A stretch of 20,004 nucleotides of DNA from SIAJ01 sp036266155 (GTDB lineage: Bacteria; Planctomycetota; Planctomycetia; Gemmatales; Gemmataceae): assembly GCA_036266155.1 (NCBI GenBank), contig DATANR010000446.1:1-20004 (forward strand). The letters are read 5' to 3'. The position numbers were made by a program, and so were the translations under genes. Below, piece by piece: positions 8,330 through 15,105 of this stretch. The first letter of the stretch is position 1. Each line of letters starts with the position of its first letter. The notes below the pieces were generated by a model. The model was not told the origin of the DNA. It searched no databases and saw only the letters and a program-made list of their open reading frames with translations.

Positions 8330-8827
8330 TTGAACGCGGGCTGTGCGAAAGGAATCGGTTCTTCCGTCGCCATAGAGTCTTGCGCCAAGCCGAACCCGGA
8401 TGTGCCCGTGCTGCGCCGGCCGACTTACGCCCTGTCGCTCAAGCAACCCTGGGCAACACTTGTTGTCAGCGGCCGCAAGACAATTGAAATTCGCAAATGG
8501 GCGACCACGGTTCGCGGTCGAGTACGGATTCATGCGGCGCGAATTGCCGATCCGCGGCCCGAAGGCTGGCTGTTGATCGACGACGACCTCAAATCGTTGG
8601 CAGAGATGAATGGTGGAATCATCGGGTCAGCCGAGTTGATTGCCTGCCGACAATATCGAACCGCGGCTGGCTTTGCATCCGATCGGCCAAAACACTTCAA
8701 TCAGCCTGAGTGGTTTGTGCCACCGAAGATGTATGGCTTTGAATTTCGGGGAGCGTGCGTCACGCCGTTTCTGGCTTGCAAAGGAAACGTGAAGTTCTTT
8801 CGGGTCAGCGAACAGGACGCGGGATGA
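8330..8827 (+). CDS. ASCH domain protein
   Basis: ASCH domains are small PUA-like beta-barrel modules that bind RNA or modified nucleosides; some members are N4-acetylcytidine amidohydrolases. The diagnostic N-terminal run LSLKQPWATLVVSGRKTIE, followed by IRKW, lies at about residues 35-57, then VRIHAARIADPRP and an IIGSAELIAC strand with a PKMYGFEF segment. This fits one complete ASCH domain filling most of the protein. The start is uncertain: no ATG precedes the domain, the TTG at 8330 has GGAG 11 bases upstream, and GTG codons at 8402 and 8408 are also possible, the latter with GGA seven bases before. The stop overlaps the ATG of mfnB in an ATGA, implying translational coupling. The product's role and its link to cofactor synthesis are unknown. 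Confidence 0.82.
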   Translation: MNAGCAKGIGSSVAIESCAKPNPDVPVLRRPTYALSLKQPWATLVVSGRKTIEIRKWATTVRGRVRIHAARIADPRPEGWLLIDDDLKSLAEMNGGIIGSAELIACRQYRTAAGFASDRPKHFNQPEWFVPPKMYGFEFRGACVTPFLACKGNVKFFRVSEQDAG

Positions 8828-9522
8828 ACGAATCGTTGCCGCCGAGGACCGGCCTCTTGGTGAGTGTTCGCTCGGCAGCCGAGGCGTGCGCCGCGATCGA
8901 AGGCGGTGCCGATCTGATCGACATCAAGGAGCCCCAACGCGGAGCGCTCGGAGCGGCGGACCTTAGCGTCATCGAAGAGGTGATTGCTGAGGTTGGCGAA
9001 CGCGCCCCGGTGAGCGTCGCCTTGGGCGAATGGCGCGATTGGTCGCGAACTCGGTTGCCGAGCGGTATCCAATACATGAAGTTGGGGCTCGCGGGCTTGA
9101 CGACACATGAAGCGCATGCCGCGGCGCAGGAGATTCGTAACCGTCCCGGCCCGATACCGGTGATGGTTGCCTATGCGGATCATCGCCGCGCCGCGAGCCC
9201 TGACCCTGCTCAACTCATCAAAATCGCGATTGATCTTCGCTTTTCTACTTTTCTCATTGACACATTTGTCAAGGACGGCACATCGCTCGTCGACTGGCTT
9301 GATTGGCGAACACTCGTCAATTTTCGCCAGCAGTTGTCAAATGCCAATCTCAGTTTGGCGCTGGCTGGTTCATTGTCGGCGTCCTTGATCCGGGAACTTC
9401 GACCCGTCGAGCCCGCATGGTTCGCCGTTCGCGGTGCGGCATGCGCAGGCGGTCGAATGGGGACCGTTTTGGCCGAATGCGTCCGCGAGTTACGCGCGAT
9501 CATTTCCAATTGCGAAAATTGA
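8824..9522 (+). CDS. mfnB: (5-Formylfuran-3-yl)methyl phosphate synthase (MfnB)
   Basis: MfnB condenses two glyceraldehyde 3-phosphate molecules into the furan precursor of methanofuran or bacterial methylofuran, the formyl carrier of tetrahydromethanopterin-linked C1 metabolism. The 232-residue protein fits the single-domain TIM-barrel family (formerly DUF556). Near the N-terminus GADLIDIKEPQRGALGA contains Asp33 and Lys35, matching the Schiff-base region. MKLGLAG supplies Lys86, and LIDTFVKDG supplies Asp146 and Lys150; all are lysine/aspartate positions typical of the archaeal enzyme. The end (FAVRGAACAGGRMG) matches the family's phosphate-binding tail. The ATG at 8824 is chosen because family similarity starts right after it and it forms ATGA with the ASCH stop. 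The 3' end overlaps mfnE on the opposite strand by 23 bases. With mfnE and mfnF adjacent, the pathway assignment is firm. Confidence 0.92.
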   Translation: MNESLPPRTGLLVSVRSAAEACAAIEGGADLIDIKEPQRGALGAADLSVIEEVIAEVGERAPVSVALGEWRDWSRTRLPSGIQYMKLGLAGLTTHEAHAAAQEIRNRPGPIPVMVAYADHRRAASPDPAQLIKIAIDLRFSTFLIDTFVKDGTSLVDWLDWRTLVNFRQQLSNANLSLALAGSLSASLIRELRPVEPAWFAVRGAACAGGRMGTVLAECVRELRAIISNCEN

Positions 9523-10051
9523 CCCACGTTACCTTTAGTCGCGCACGCCGCACGATTTCCGGAAAGACGTCGTCAACCAGGCCGGCATCGGCCGCCGCCT
9601 CCCAACTCATCCCGTCCGGAAGGTCGGTAGACTTCAGCAGAGTGAGATGGCCTTTGCAGACTTCAGCAACGCGTGCGGCCACGGCGTCGCTGGTCACGCG
9701 CCATGAGTGTTCGAGCGGTTGCTCTCTCAACAAATCCGCAGTGCAAAATTCATGTGCGTCGAGCACACCGCACCGCGATTCCATTTCGCGGGGATGAGCC
9801 ACAAAGTCGGTCTCGACCAGATTCGCGATGAACTCGGAATTGACAGTGAGCAAGCGAAGCGCCAGCCAATGCGCCGCGTTGTCGCCGAGCTTGTGCATGC
9901 CGTCGAGCCGGCGAATCACATCGGCCCCTTCGCCGCCGCCGGGAACCAACAGCAACCGTCCTTTTACCGTTGCCATCCATCGGCGAAGGCGCTTCGCCAG
10001 ATCCGGCAGATCGAACAAGCTTCCACCGACTTTGGCGATGGTCAATCCCAC
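9500..10051 (-). CDS. mfnE: Amino acid kinase family protein, probable MfnE
   Basis: This 183-residue member of the amino-acid-kinase (carbamate/uridylate kinase) fold probably phosphorylates the aminomethylfuran phosphate to its diphosphate, the step after MfnB and transamination. The N-terminal KVGGSLFDL (residues 7-15) is the phosphate-binding start typical of the fold. LLLVPGGGEGADVIR (about 33-47) is the second glycine-rich substrate/ATP loop, and LLKSTDLPD nearer the C-terminus fits the nucleotide-binding region. The GTG at 10051 is preferred because GGAGG lies seven bases upstream; the frame extends to a GTG at 10093. It overlaps the end of mfnF by 10 bases on the same strand, implying an mfnF-mfnE operon, and overlaps mfnB tail to tail. 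The MfnE name rests on fold and neighbours; sequence alone would only say amino acid kinase. Confidence 0.82.
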   Translation of the reverse strand: MGLTIAKVGGSLFDLPDLAKRLRRWMATVKGRLLLVPGGGEGADVIRRLDGMHKLGDNAAHWLALRLLTVNSEFIANLVETDFVAHPREMESRCGVLDAHEFCTADLLREQPLEHSWRVTSDAVAARVAEVCKGHLTLLKSTDLPDGMSWEAAADAGLVDDVFPEIVRRARLKVTWVNFRNWK

Positions 10052-11052
10052 GATTCCGCCTCCGACGCCAGCACGGCGACCGCGTGCGCGCACGCGGCTT
10101 CAGAGAAGGCCGATCCGACTAATTTCGACAGCGATTTCACCGGTGCTGACTTGGCTCCGAAGGTGGCTGCCGCACAGTGCCACGCAAATTGAGCGAGAAA
10201 CTCACCCGACCCGGAGATCATCACGATCTCGGGCTTGCCCAACGGCCCACTCAGCACATGAGCGATTCCCTTCGCAATCAAATCTTGCTGTGCAGAGAAT
10301 ACCTTGAAGGCGAGTGCCAAGGTGTCATCCTTCGACGTCGTCTCCGCGTCGCCGCCCAACATTCGCGCCAGTCGAGCGTGAGCGTGCTCGCTGGTCATTG
10401 GCCGGCCGTCGGCCGTTAAGCGGTTCTCCTTGTCTTCCGGCAAAAGCCCAAGGGTGACGTAGACGTCATGTGTGGTTGCAAACCATTCGGCGGCGACTGC
10501 GGAATTCAGCACGGCGCACACCGGCGTTCGCCGCACGCCGGTGTATACCAACTCGCCGGACTTTAGCCGCTCCGAATCGGATCGACCCTCCACCTCGGGC
10601 ACGCCGCGCCAGATGGGAATGATGTCCGTGGTGGTCGAGCCTGTATCGATTAACAGTGTGAGTTCATCGGGAAACCGTCGACCCACCCATGTCGCCAACG
10701 CATGCCAATTTGCCGCCGCGACCTTCATATGCTGTTCGTTTGCTTCTTCAGTCGAGACAAAGGTGCCGGTGGTGGACCACACGCGAACGACGTGCTTGGG
10801 AAACGCCTTTTCAACGGCGGCGAGAATATGCCGGACGCCGTCCCGTTTCGTGGGGAAGCAGTCGCACAGTTCGCCCGTCATCGTGACGGCGACGTTGGCG
10901 ATGTTCGACCATCGTTCGCGAAAGGGTGCCAAGTTCTCGGCGAGCCGCTCCGGATGCCGCCACAGTTCGAAGGGAATGGACAACGCTTCGGTAGCCGTGG
11001 CGGCCTTTAGATTCGCTCCGCCGATGTCGAGTCCGATGGCTTCCCGCAACAT
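10042..11052 (-). CDS. mfnF: H4MPT-linked C1 transfer protein, MfnF-like
   Basis: The 336-residue protein belongs to the hydantoinase/oxoprolinase-like branch of the ASKHA ATPase fold and to the 'H4MPT-linked C1 transfer pathway protein' group. The archaeal homologue MfnF couples aminomethylfuran diphosphate to gamma-glutamyltyramine to build the methanofuran core. IGLDIGGANLKAA (6-18) is the first phosphate loop, LLIDTGSTTTDIIPI (133-147) the second, and IMISGSGEF-like residues (about 276-284) the adenosine-binding motif. YTGVRRTPVCAV (170-181) is characteristic of the group. The ATG at 11052 is chosen because the fold begins immediately after it. No Shine-Dalgarno site is seen, and a TATATT sequence (11064-11059) ends six bases before the ATG, which would suit a leaderless transcript, though no good -35 was found. 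It is divergent from the Hsp70 gene across 51 bases and co-oriented with mfnE. Confidence 0.88.
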   Translation of the reverse strand: MLREAIGLDIGGANLKAATATEALSIPFELWRHPERLAENLAPFRERWSNIANVAVTMTGELCDCFPTKRDGVRHILAAVEKAFPKHVVRVWSTTGTFVSTEEANEQHMKVAAANWHALATWVGRRFPDELTLLIDTGSTTTDIIPIWRGVPEVEGRSDSERLKSGELVYTGVRRTPVCAVLNSAVAAEWFATTHDVYVTLGLLPEDKENRLTADGRPMTSEHAHARLARMLGGDAETTSKDDTLALAFKVFSAQQDLIAKGIAHVLSGPLGKPEIVMISGSGEFLAQFAWHCAAATFGAKSAPVKSLSKLVGSAFSEAACAHAVAVLASEAESWD

Positions 11053-11103
11053 GCGAATAATATAGTTGTTCGGAACGGACTCACCGCGGACCGCTGAAAG
11101 CTC

Positions 11104-13878
11104 ATGCGTTACCTCGTCGGCATCGATCTCGGCACCACCAACAGCGCCCTGGCGTTCATCGACATCCAGAACCGGCCCAAGGTCGGCAACCTGGGTTTGA
11201 AGACGTTTCCCATGGCGCAACTGGTGGCGCCGGGGCTCATGGGCGACCGGCCCTTGTTGCCGTCGTTTCTCTACATCCCCGGTCAACACGATTTGCCGCC
11301 CGGTTCAGTGGCATTGCCGTGGGACGCGCATGCGGCCTATGCGGTTGGTGAATTTGCCCGCAATCACGGCGCGAAGGTGCCCGGGCGACTCGTGTCGTCT
11401 GCCAAGTCGTGGCTCTGCCATCCGGGCGTCGATCGAACGGCCCCGCTTCTGCCATGGACGGCCCCGCCGGATGTGCCGCGTCTGTCGCCGCTCGAAGTAT
11501 CGACGCGCTATTTGAAGCACATGGTTCAAGCATGGAACCATGCGCCGCACCGATCGGCCGCCGATCATCTTGAAGAACAGACTGTAGTCCTCACGGTGCC
11601 GGCCTCGTTCGACGATGTCGCGCGCAATCTCACGATGCAGGCTGCGAAGGAAGCCGGCCTCAAGCACATCACATTGCTGGAAGAACCGCAGGCCGCGTTT
11701 TACTGCTGGCTCGGCCTCAGCGATCCGCATGAAGTCACGAAGATGGCGCCCGGCATGCGCTGCCTGGTCGTCGACGTCGGCGGTGGCACTAGCGACTTCA
11801 GCTTGATTCGGGCCGACGAAGAGAAAGGCGAACTGACCTTTATCCGCGAGGCTGTCGGCGATCACCTGCTGCTGGGCGGCGACAACATGGACCTGGCCCT
11901 TGCACGTCAAGTCGAGGGCCGATTGCCACAGGCGGGGAAGCTCGACGCGGCACAGTTCGGCATGTTGGTGCAATCATGTCGACAGGCCAAGGAAGCGCTG
12001 CTGTCGCCGAAGCCGCCGGCGAGCATCTCGGTCACGGTGCAAGGGCGCGGCCGGTCCGTCGTCGGCGGGTCGCTGCACACGCAGATCACGCCGGCCGATG
12101 TGCAGAAAGCGATCCTCGAAGGCTTCTTCCCCTTTGTTGCGAAGAATTCGGAGCCAACGCGCGGCGCACGCGGCGGCCTGCAAGAAATGGGTCTCCCCTA
12201 TGTCAACGATCCGGCGATTACCCGACACCTGGCTGCGTTCTTGAATCGGCAACTCAAGCCTGACGAACGGCCGGACGCCATCCTTTTCAATGGCGGTGTG
12301 TTCCAGCCGGAGGTCCTGCGCGACCGGCTTATCGAGACGATGCGCCCGTGGTACGGTGATGACTGGCACCCGCTCTTGCTCGCTAATCCGTCGCTTGATC
12401 TCGCGGTTGCGTGGGGTGCGTCGTACCTCGGTTGGCTGCGCCACAGCGGCGGCAAACGCATCGGCGGCGGCATTCCGCGGTCGTATTACATTGCGGTCGA
12501 TACGGGCAATCGCGATGCTGGTTCGCCTGTCTTGTGTGTCGTGCCTCGTCGACTTGAAGAAGGGCAAGAGGTCAAGTTGCCAAAGCCGGAGTTGGAACTG
12601 GCGCTCGGCCAGCCCGTGCTGTTTCCGCTGTTCACTTCCACCGTGCGCGGCAAGGACAAGCCTGGCGACGTGTTGACGATTCCCCCGCACCAACTTTTGC
12701 AGTTGCCGCCTTTGCACACCGTCGTTCGCGGCGGCAAGCGCGCCGGCGCCAAGCGCGTGCCAGTAACGCTGTCGGCCCGCTCGACGGAGATTGGCACGCT
12801 GGAACTCTTTTGCGTCGCCAAGGATGGCGACAACCGCTGGCGGCTCGAGTTCAACGTTCGCGACGTCGTGACCGATGCCGGCGATGAAGGGGAGGGGGGC
12901 GAGCAGAAGAGTGAAGCGACGGATGTGTTCCCGGAGGAGTTGGTCGAGAAGGCAGCGGAAGCGATTCGCGCTACTTTTGAAGGCCCGGCAGCGCCGAATG
13001 AGTTGACCAAAACGCTAGAAGCTGTCCTGGAGTCGCCGCGACACGAATGGCCGACCGGACTTTGCCGACGGCTCTGGACATTCCTGGAAGAACAAGCCGA
13101 GCGACGCACGCGAACGTCGCAGCATTTGAATCGCTGGTATCATTTGGCCGGCTATTGTTTGCGGCCGGGCTTCGGCGATTCGCTCGACCGCTACCGGATC
13201 GAGCAACTCTGGAAGATGCTCGCGGCGCCGTTCCGCGCCGGCGGCGTCACGCAACAGCAAGCGGAAGGCGGGGCCGACTACTGGATCATGTGGCGGCGCG
13301 TCGCCGGCGGCCTGAGCACGGCCATCCAGAACACGCTCATGAATCGCCTGCGGCCGATGTTGCTGCCGGTCAAGGGCAAGGCTGTCGCCAAGCCCGGCGC
13401 GAACGAACTCGCGGAAATCTGGCGCTCGGCCGCGAGCCTCGAACGGCTCGACGTGAAGACCAAAGAAGCGCTGGGGTTGAACGTGCTCCGACAAGTCGCC
13501 AAGTCGCCGGTGCCGACCTATTCGTTCTGGGCGTTGACGCGGCTCGGCGCGCGGGCGCTTTTCTATGGGCCGCTCAATCTCGTCCTACATCCACAAGTCG
13601 TCGAGGGTTGGCTGGAGCAGTTGCTCGCGTTTCAGCCGGGCAACGACAGCGAGAAGAACGGCTGGGCCTTCTGTCTCGCAAATCTCGCCCGTCTGACGGG
13701 TCAACGGGCACTCGACGTGGAGGAGTCGATGCGAGCACGCGTCTTACAAACGCTTCGATCACTGACCGTGCCGGCCCACTGGGTGGACATGGTCGAGCGT
13801 ATTGTCGAAATGGATGGTAGCGACCGCGGTCAGTTATTTGGCGAGTCGCTGCCAATTGGGCTACGCCTGCTGGGATGA
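11104..13878 (+). CDS. Hsp70-like protein with DnaK-related C-terminal region
   Basis: This 924-residue cytoplasmic protein pairs an Hsp70 ATPase with an unusual C-terminus. The nucleotide-binding domain (about 1-450) shows phosphate loop 1 GIDLGTTNS (6-14), VLTVPASFDD, LLEEPQAAFY, phosphate loop 2 VVDVGGGTSDF (222-232) and FNGGVF (395-400), so ATP binding looks intact. It is much longer than DnaK (about 640). After a middle region (about 450-620) resembling a substrate-binding beta part, the last 300 residues carry WYHLAGYCLRPGFGD (about 676-690) and WRRVAGGLS (730-738), typical of the DnaK-related family once called DUF3731. Clients and co-chaperones are unknown; no dnaJ or grpE lies nearby. 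The ATG at 11104 begins the Hsp70 fold with no strong Shine-Dalgarno site. It is divergent from mfnF, but nothing ties it to cofactor synthesis. Confidence 0.9.
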   Translation: MRYLVGIDLGTTNSALAFIDIQNRPKVGNLGLKTFPMAQLVAPGLMGDRPLLPSFLYIPGQHDLPPGSVALPWDAHAAYAVGEFARNHGAKVPGRLVSSAKSWLCHPGVDRTAPLLPWTAPPDVPRLSPLEVSTRYLKHMVQAWNHAPHRSAADHLEEQTVVLTVPASFDDVARNLTMQAAKEAGLKHITLLEEPQAAFYCWLGLSDPHEVTKMAPGMRCLVVDVGGGTSDFSLIRADEEKGELTFIREAVGDHLLLGGDNMDLALARQVEGRLPQAGKLDAAQFGMLVQSCRQAKEALLSPKPPASISVTVQGRGRSVVGGSLHTQITPADVQKAILEGFFPFVAKNSEPTRGARGGLQEMGLPYVNDPAITRHLAAFLNRQLKPDERPDAILFNGGVFQPEVLRDRLIETMRPWYGDDWHPLLLANPSLDLAVAWGASYLGWLRHSGGKRIGGGIPRSYYIAVDTGNRDAGSPVLCVVPRRLEEGQEVKLPKPELELALGQPVLFPLFTSTVRGKDKPGDVLTIPPHQLLQLPPLHTVVRGGKRAGAKRVPVTLSARSTEIGTLELFCVAKDGDNRWRLEFNVRDVVTDAGDEGEGGEQKSEATDVFPEELVEKAAEAIRATFEGPAAPNELTKTLEAVLESPRHEWPTGLCRRLWTFLEEQAERRTRTSQHLNRWYHLAGYCLRPGFGDSLDRYRIEQLWKMLAAPFRAGGVTQQQAEGGADYWIMWRRVAGGLSTAIQNTLMNRLRPMLLPVKGKAVAKPGANELAEIWRSAASLERLDVKTKEALGLNVLRQVAKSPVPTYSFWALTRLGARALFYGPLNLVLHPQVVEGWLEQLLAFQPGNDSEKNGWAFCLANLARLTGQRALDVEESMRARVLQTLRSLTVPAHWVDMVERIVEMDGSDRGQLFGESLPIGLRLLG

Positions 13879-13883
13879 TGTAA

Positions 13884-13900
13884 ATCTATACCCAATAGAT
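13884..13900. repeat. Short AT-rich inverted repeat after the Hsp70 gene
   Basis: ATCTAT (13884-13889) and ATAGAT (13895-13900) flank a five-base loop, starting five bases past the Hsp70 stop codon. It is the only structured spot noticed in the 225-base gap to the next gene. The stem is short and AT-rich, so it would be a weak terminator at best. Confidence 0.2.
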
Positions 13901-14103
13901 AGTTAAACAAATCTGGTCCATTGTGCGCCGTCAGGTCGCGGCAACAACTTTCCCGAATGTATCAAACGACCCGACTGGGCGATTGGGAACGCAAGTCGGA
14001 AGCGACAAAGGCATATCGCATGATCGCTTGCGATGCAGTAAATTGACTGGACGCGCAGGATCGCCGCCGTCCATCGGTCGACCGATGCCGGAATCAGGCG
14101 AGC

Positions 14104-14784
14104 ATGACTCACGAACCAAATGACCGCGGCGCGGCGTTGCCGGACGATCCGGATACGTTTCGCGCCGCCATGGCGGAAACCCGCGCGGCCCTGACCGAGA
14201 AGTTGGAAGCTCTGAGCGAGCGCCTCCTTGGTCCCAAGGGCCGCGCACCTAACGAAAAGGAATCGGCGATGGCAGGAAAGAAGAAAGCGCCCGCAAAGAA
14301 GGTCGCCAAGAAAGCTGCGACCGCGAAGAAGCCCGCCGCGAAGAGCAGCAAGGCGAAGGTCAAAGCCAAGCCGGCCGCTGCCAAGAAGACCGCAACTTCG
14401 GCGGCACGCAAAACGGCCGGGAAAAAGGTGGCCGTGGTCGCGGCCAAATCGCGAAAGGCCACGAAGCCTGCTGCCAAGGCCGTGAAGAAGGCTCCGGCGA
14501 AGAAGGCGACACGGAAGTCGACCATGGGCAAGGTGGTCGAAAAAGTGAAGGAAGTATTGGGTGACGTCCTCGCCGGTGCCGCGGTCGGCGCGGCCACCGG
14601 CGCGGCCGAAGCGGTGGCGCCGGCCGTCGAAAAGGTGGTCGCTCCAGCCGAGCACGCACCGGCGGAAACTGCCCCCGCACCGGAACCGGCGCCGTCGCAT
14701 GCCACAGAAACGCAATCCAGTGGTGAACACGCCGGCGGATGGCATCCCAACGCCGGCTCGGAACCATCACAGGAGCACGTGTAA
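14104..14784 (+). CDS. Histone H1-like lysine/alanine-rich protein
   Basis: The 226-residue protein has three parts. Residues 14-45 form an acidic amphipathic helix (TFRAAMAETRAALTEKLEAL) resembling the N-terminal helix of some bacterial membrane-associated proteins. Residues 57-145 are a very basic run of KKAPAKK- and AKKAATAKK-type repeats like the eukaryotic H1 tail and bacterial HC/AlgP-type proteins, and probably bind DNA without sequence specificity. Residues 150-180 contain LGDVLAGAAVGAATGAAEAV, a glycine/alanine-zipper-like helix, followed by an acidic Pro/Ala-rich tail. The ATG at 14104 has AGG five bases upstream. A second in-frame ATG at 14269 (Met56) has AAAAGGA seven bases upstream, a stronger site, and would yield a 171-residue protein starting MAGKKKAPAKK. 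Which start is used, or whether both are, cannot be told. Chromosome compaction is inferred from composition only. Confidence 0.78.
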   Translation: MTHEPNDRGAALPDDPDTFRAAMAETRAALTEKLEALSERLLGPKGRAPNEKESAMAGKKKAPAKKVAKKAATAKKPAAKSSKAKVKAKPAAAKKTATSAARKTAGKKVAVVAAKSRKATKPAAKAVKKAPAKKATRKSTMGKVVEKVKEVLGDVLAGAAVGAATGAAEAVAPAVEKVVAPAEHAPAETAPAPEPAPSHATETQSSGEHAGGWHPNAGSEPSQEHV

Positions 14785-14820
14785 AGGTGGTGGGCATACC
14801 CCGAATTTGGTGCCTGAAGG

Positions 14821-14871
14821 AGAGATTGCCAACAGAGATTGCCAAACACATATAGGGGGTTGGCAATCTCT
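14821..14871 (+). repeat. Palindromic hairpin element, copy 2, with an extra arm
   Basis: AGAGATTGCCAA (14834-14845) and TTGGCAATCTCT (14860-14871) form a perfect 12-bp stem around the loop ACACATATAGGGGG. A second left arm, AGAGATTGCCAAC (14821-14833), lies directly in front as a tandem duplicate and could compete for pairing. The core matches copy 1 at 981-1017 on the other strand, apart from one missing C. It begins 36 bases after the H1-like gene's stop codon, in the same orientation to its upstream gene as copy 1. Confidence 0.75.
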
Positions 14872-14953
14872 GCTTGCGAATTTCGACATATCTTATTACC
14901 GCGGAAAAACATGCGGCCGATTCCCAGGAGCAAGAATTCTAGCGCCAGGAACC

Positions 14954-14988
14954 CCTCAATTTGAGTGATCGGATGCAGTGAATTGAGG
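14954..14988. repeat. Inverted repeat CCTCAATT/AATTGAGG
   Basis: The arms CCTCAATT (14954-14961) and AATTGAGG (14981-14988) are exact complements separated by 19 bases. The spacing places the arms about two to three helical turns apart, which could suit a dimeric regulator. Function is not known. Confidence 0.35.
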
Positions 14989-15035
14989 CAATGTGCACCC
15001 AAATGCAATCAATCCGCCCGCCCATCTGAAACGTC

Positions 15036-15063
15036 TAATCGGTAATGCCAGCGCCACCGATTA
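15036..15063. repeat. Inverted repeat TAATCGGT/ACCGATTA upstream of the FKBP gene
   Basis: TAATCGGT (15036-15043) and ACCGATTA (15056-15063) are exact complements with a 12-base loop. The structure lies about 43 bases before the GTG start at 15106, so it would sit in the 5' leader or overlap the promoter. It may be an operator or a weak hairpin; no regulator is identifiable. Confidence 0.35.
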
Positions 15064-15105
15064 AGTCGGCGGCCCGGTACTTCACCGCCATCGAATGAGG
15101 TCATC

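Larger units (their letters stand above)
14785..15105. other. 321-bp intergenic region with stacked inverted repeats
   Basis: No convincing gene is seen between the H1-like gene and the FKBP gene. The region holds the second palindromic hairpin element (14821-14871), an 8-bp inverted repeat with a 19-base loop (14954-14988) and another with a 12-base loop (15036-15063). An open frame on the opposite strand crosses it, but it is largely antisense to the H1-like gene and has no recognisable protein features. Confidence 0.7.

Noticed and set aside
14043..14048. TTGACT as a -35 box for the H1-like gene
   Set aside because: No acceptable -10 sequence follows at 16-19 bases; the downstream DNA is GC-rich.
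14281..14520. Repetitive Lys/Ala codons as a DNA repeat array
   Set aside because: The periodicity comes from the protein composition; units vary in length and sequence, so this is not a tandem DNA repeat or CRISPR array.
14109..15008. 299-codon open frame on the minus strand rich in Ala and Phe
   Set aside because: It is the complement of the Lys/Ala-rich H1-like gene (AAG becomes CTT, GCC becomes GGC) plus the hairpin element, so its hydrophobic look is an artefact.
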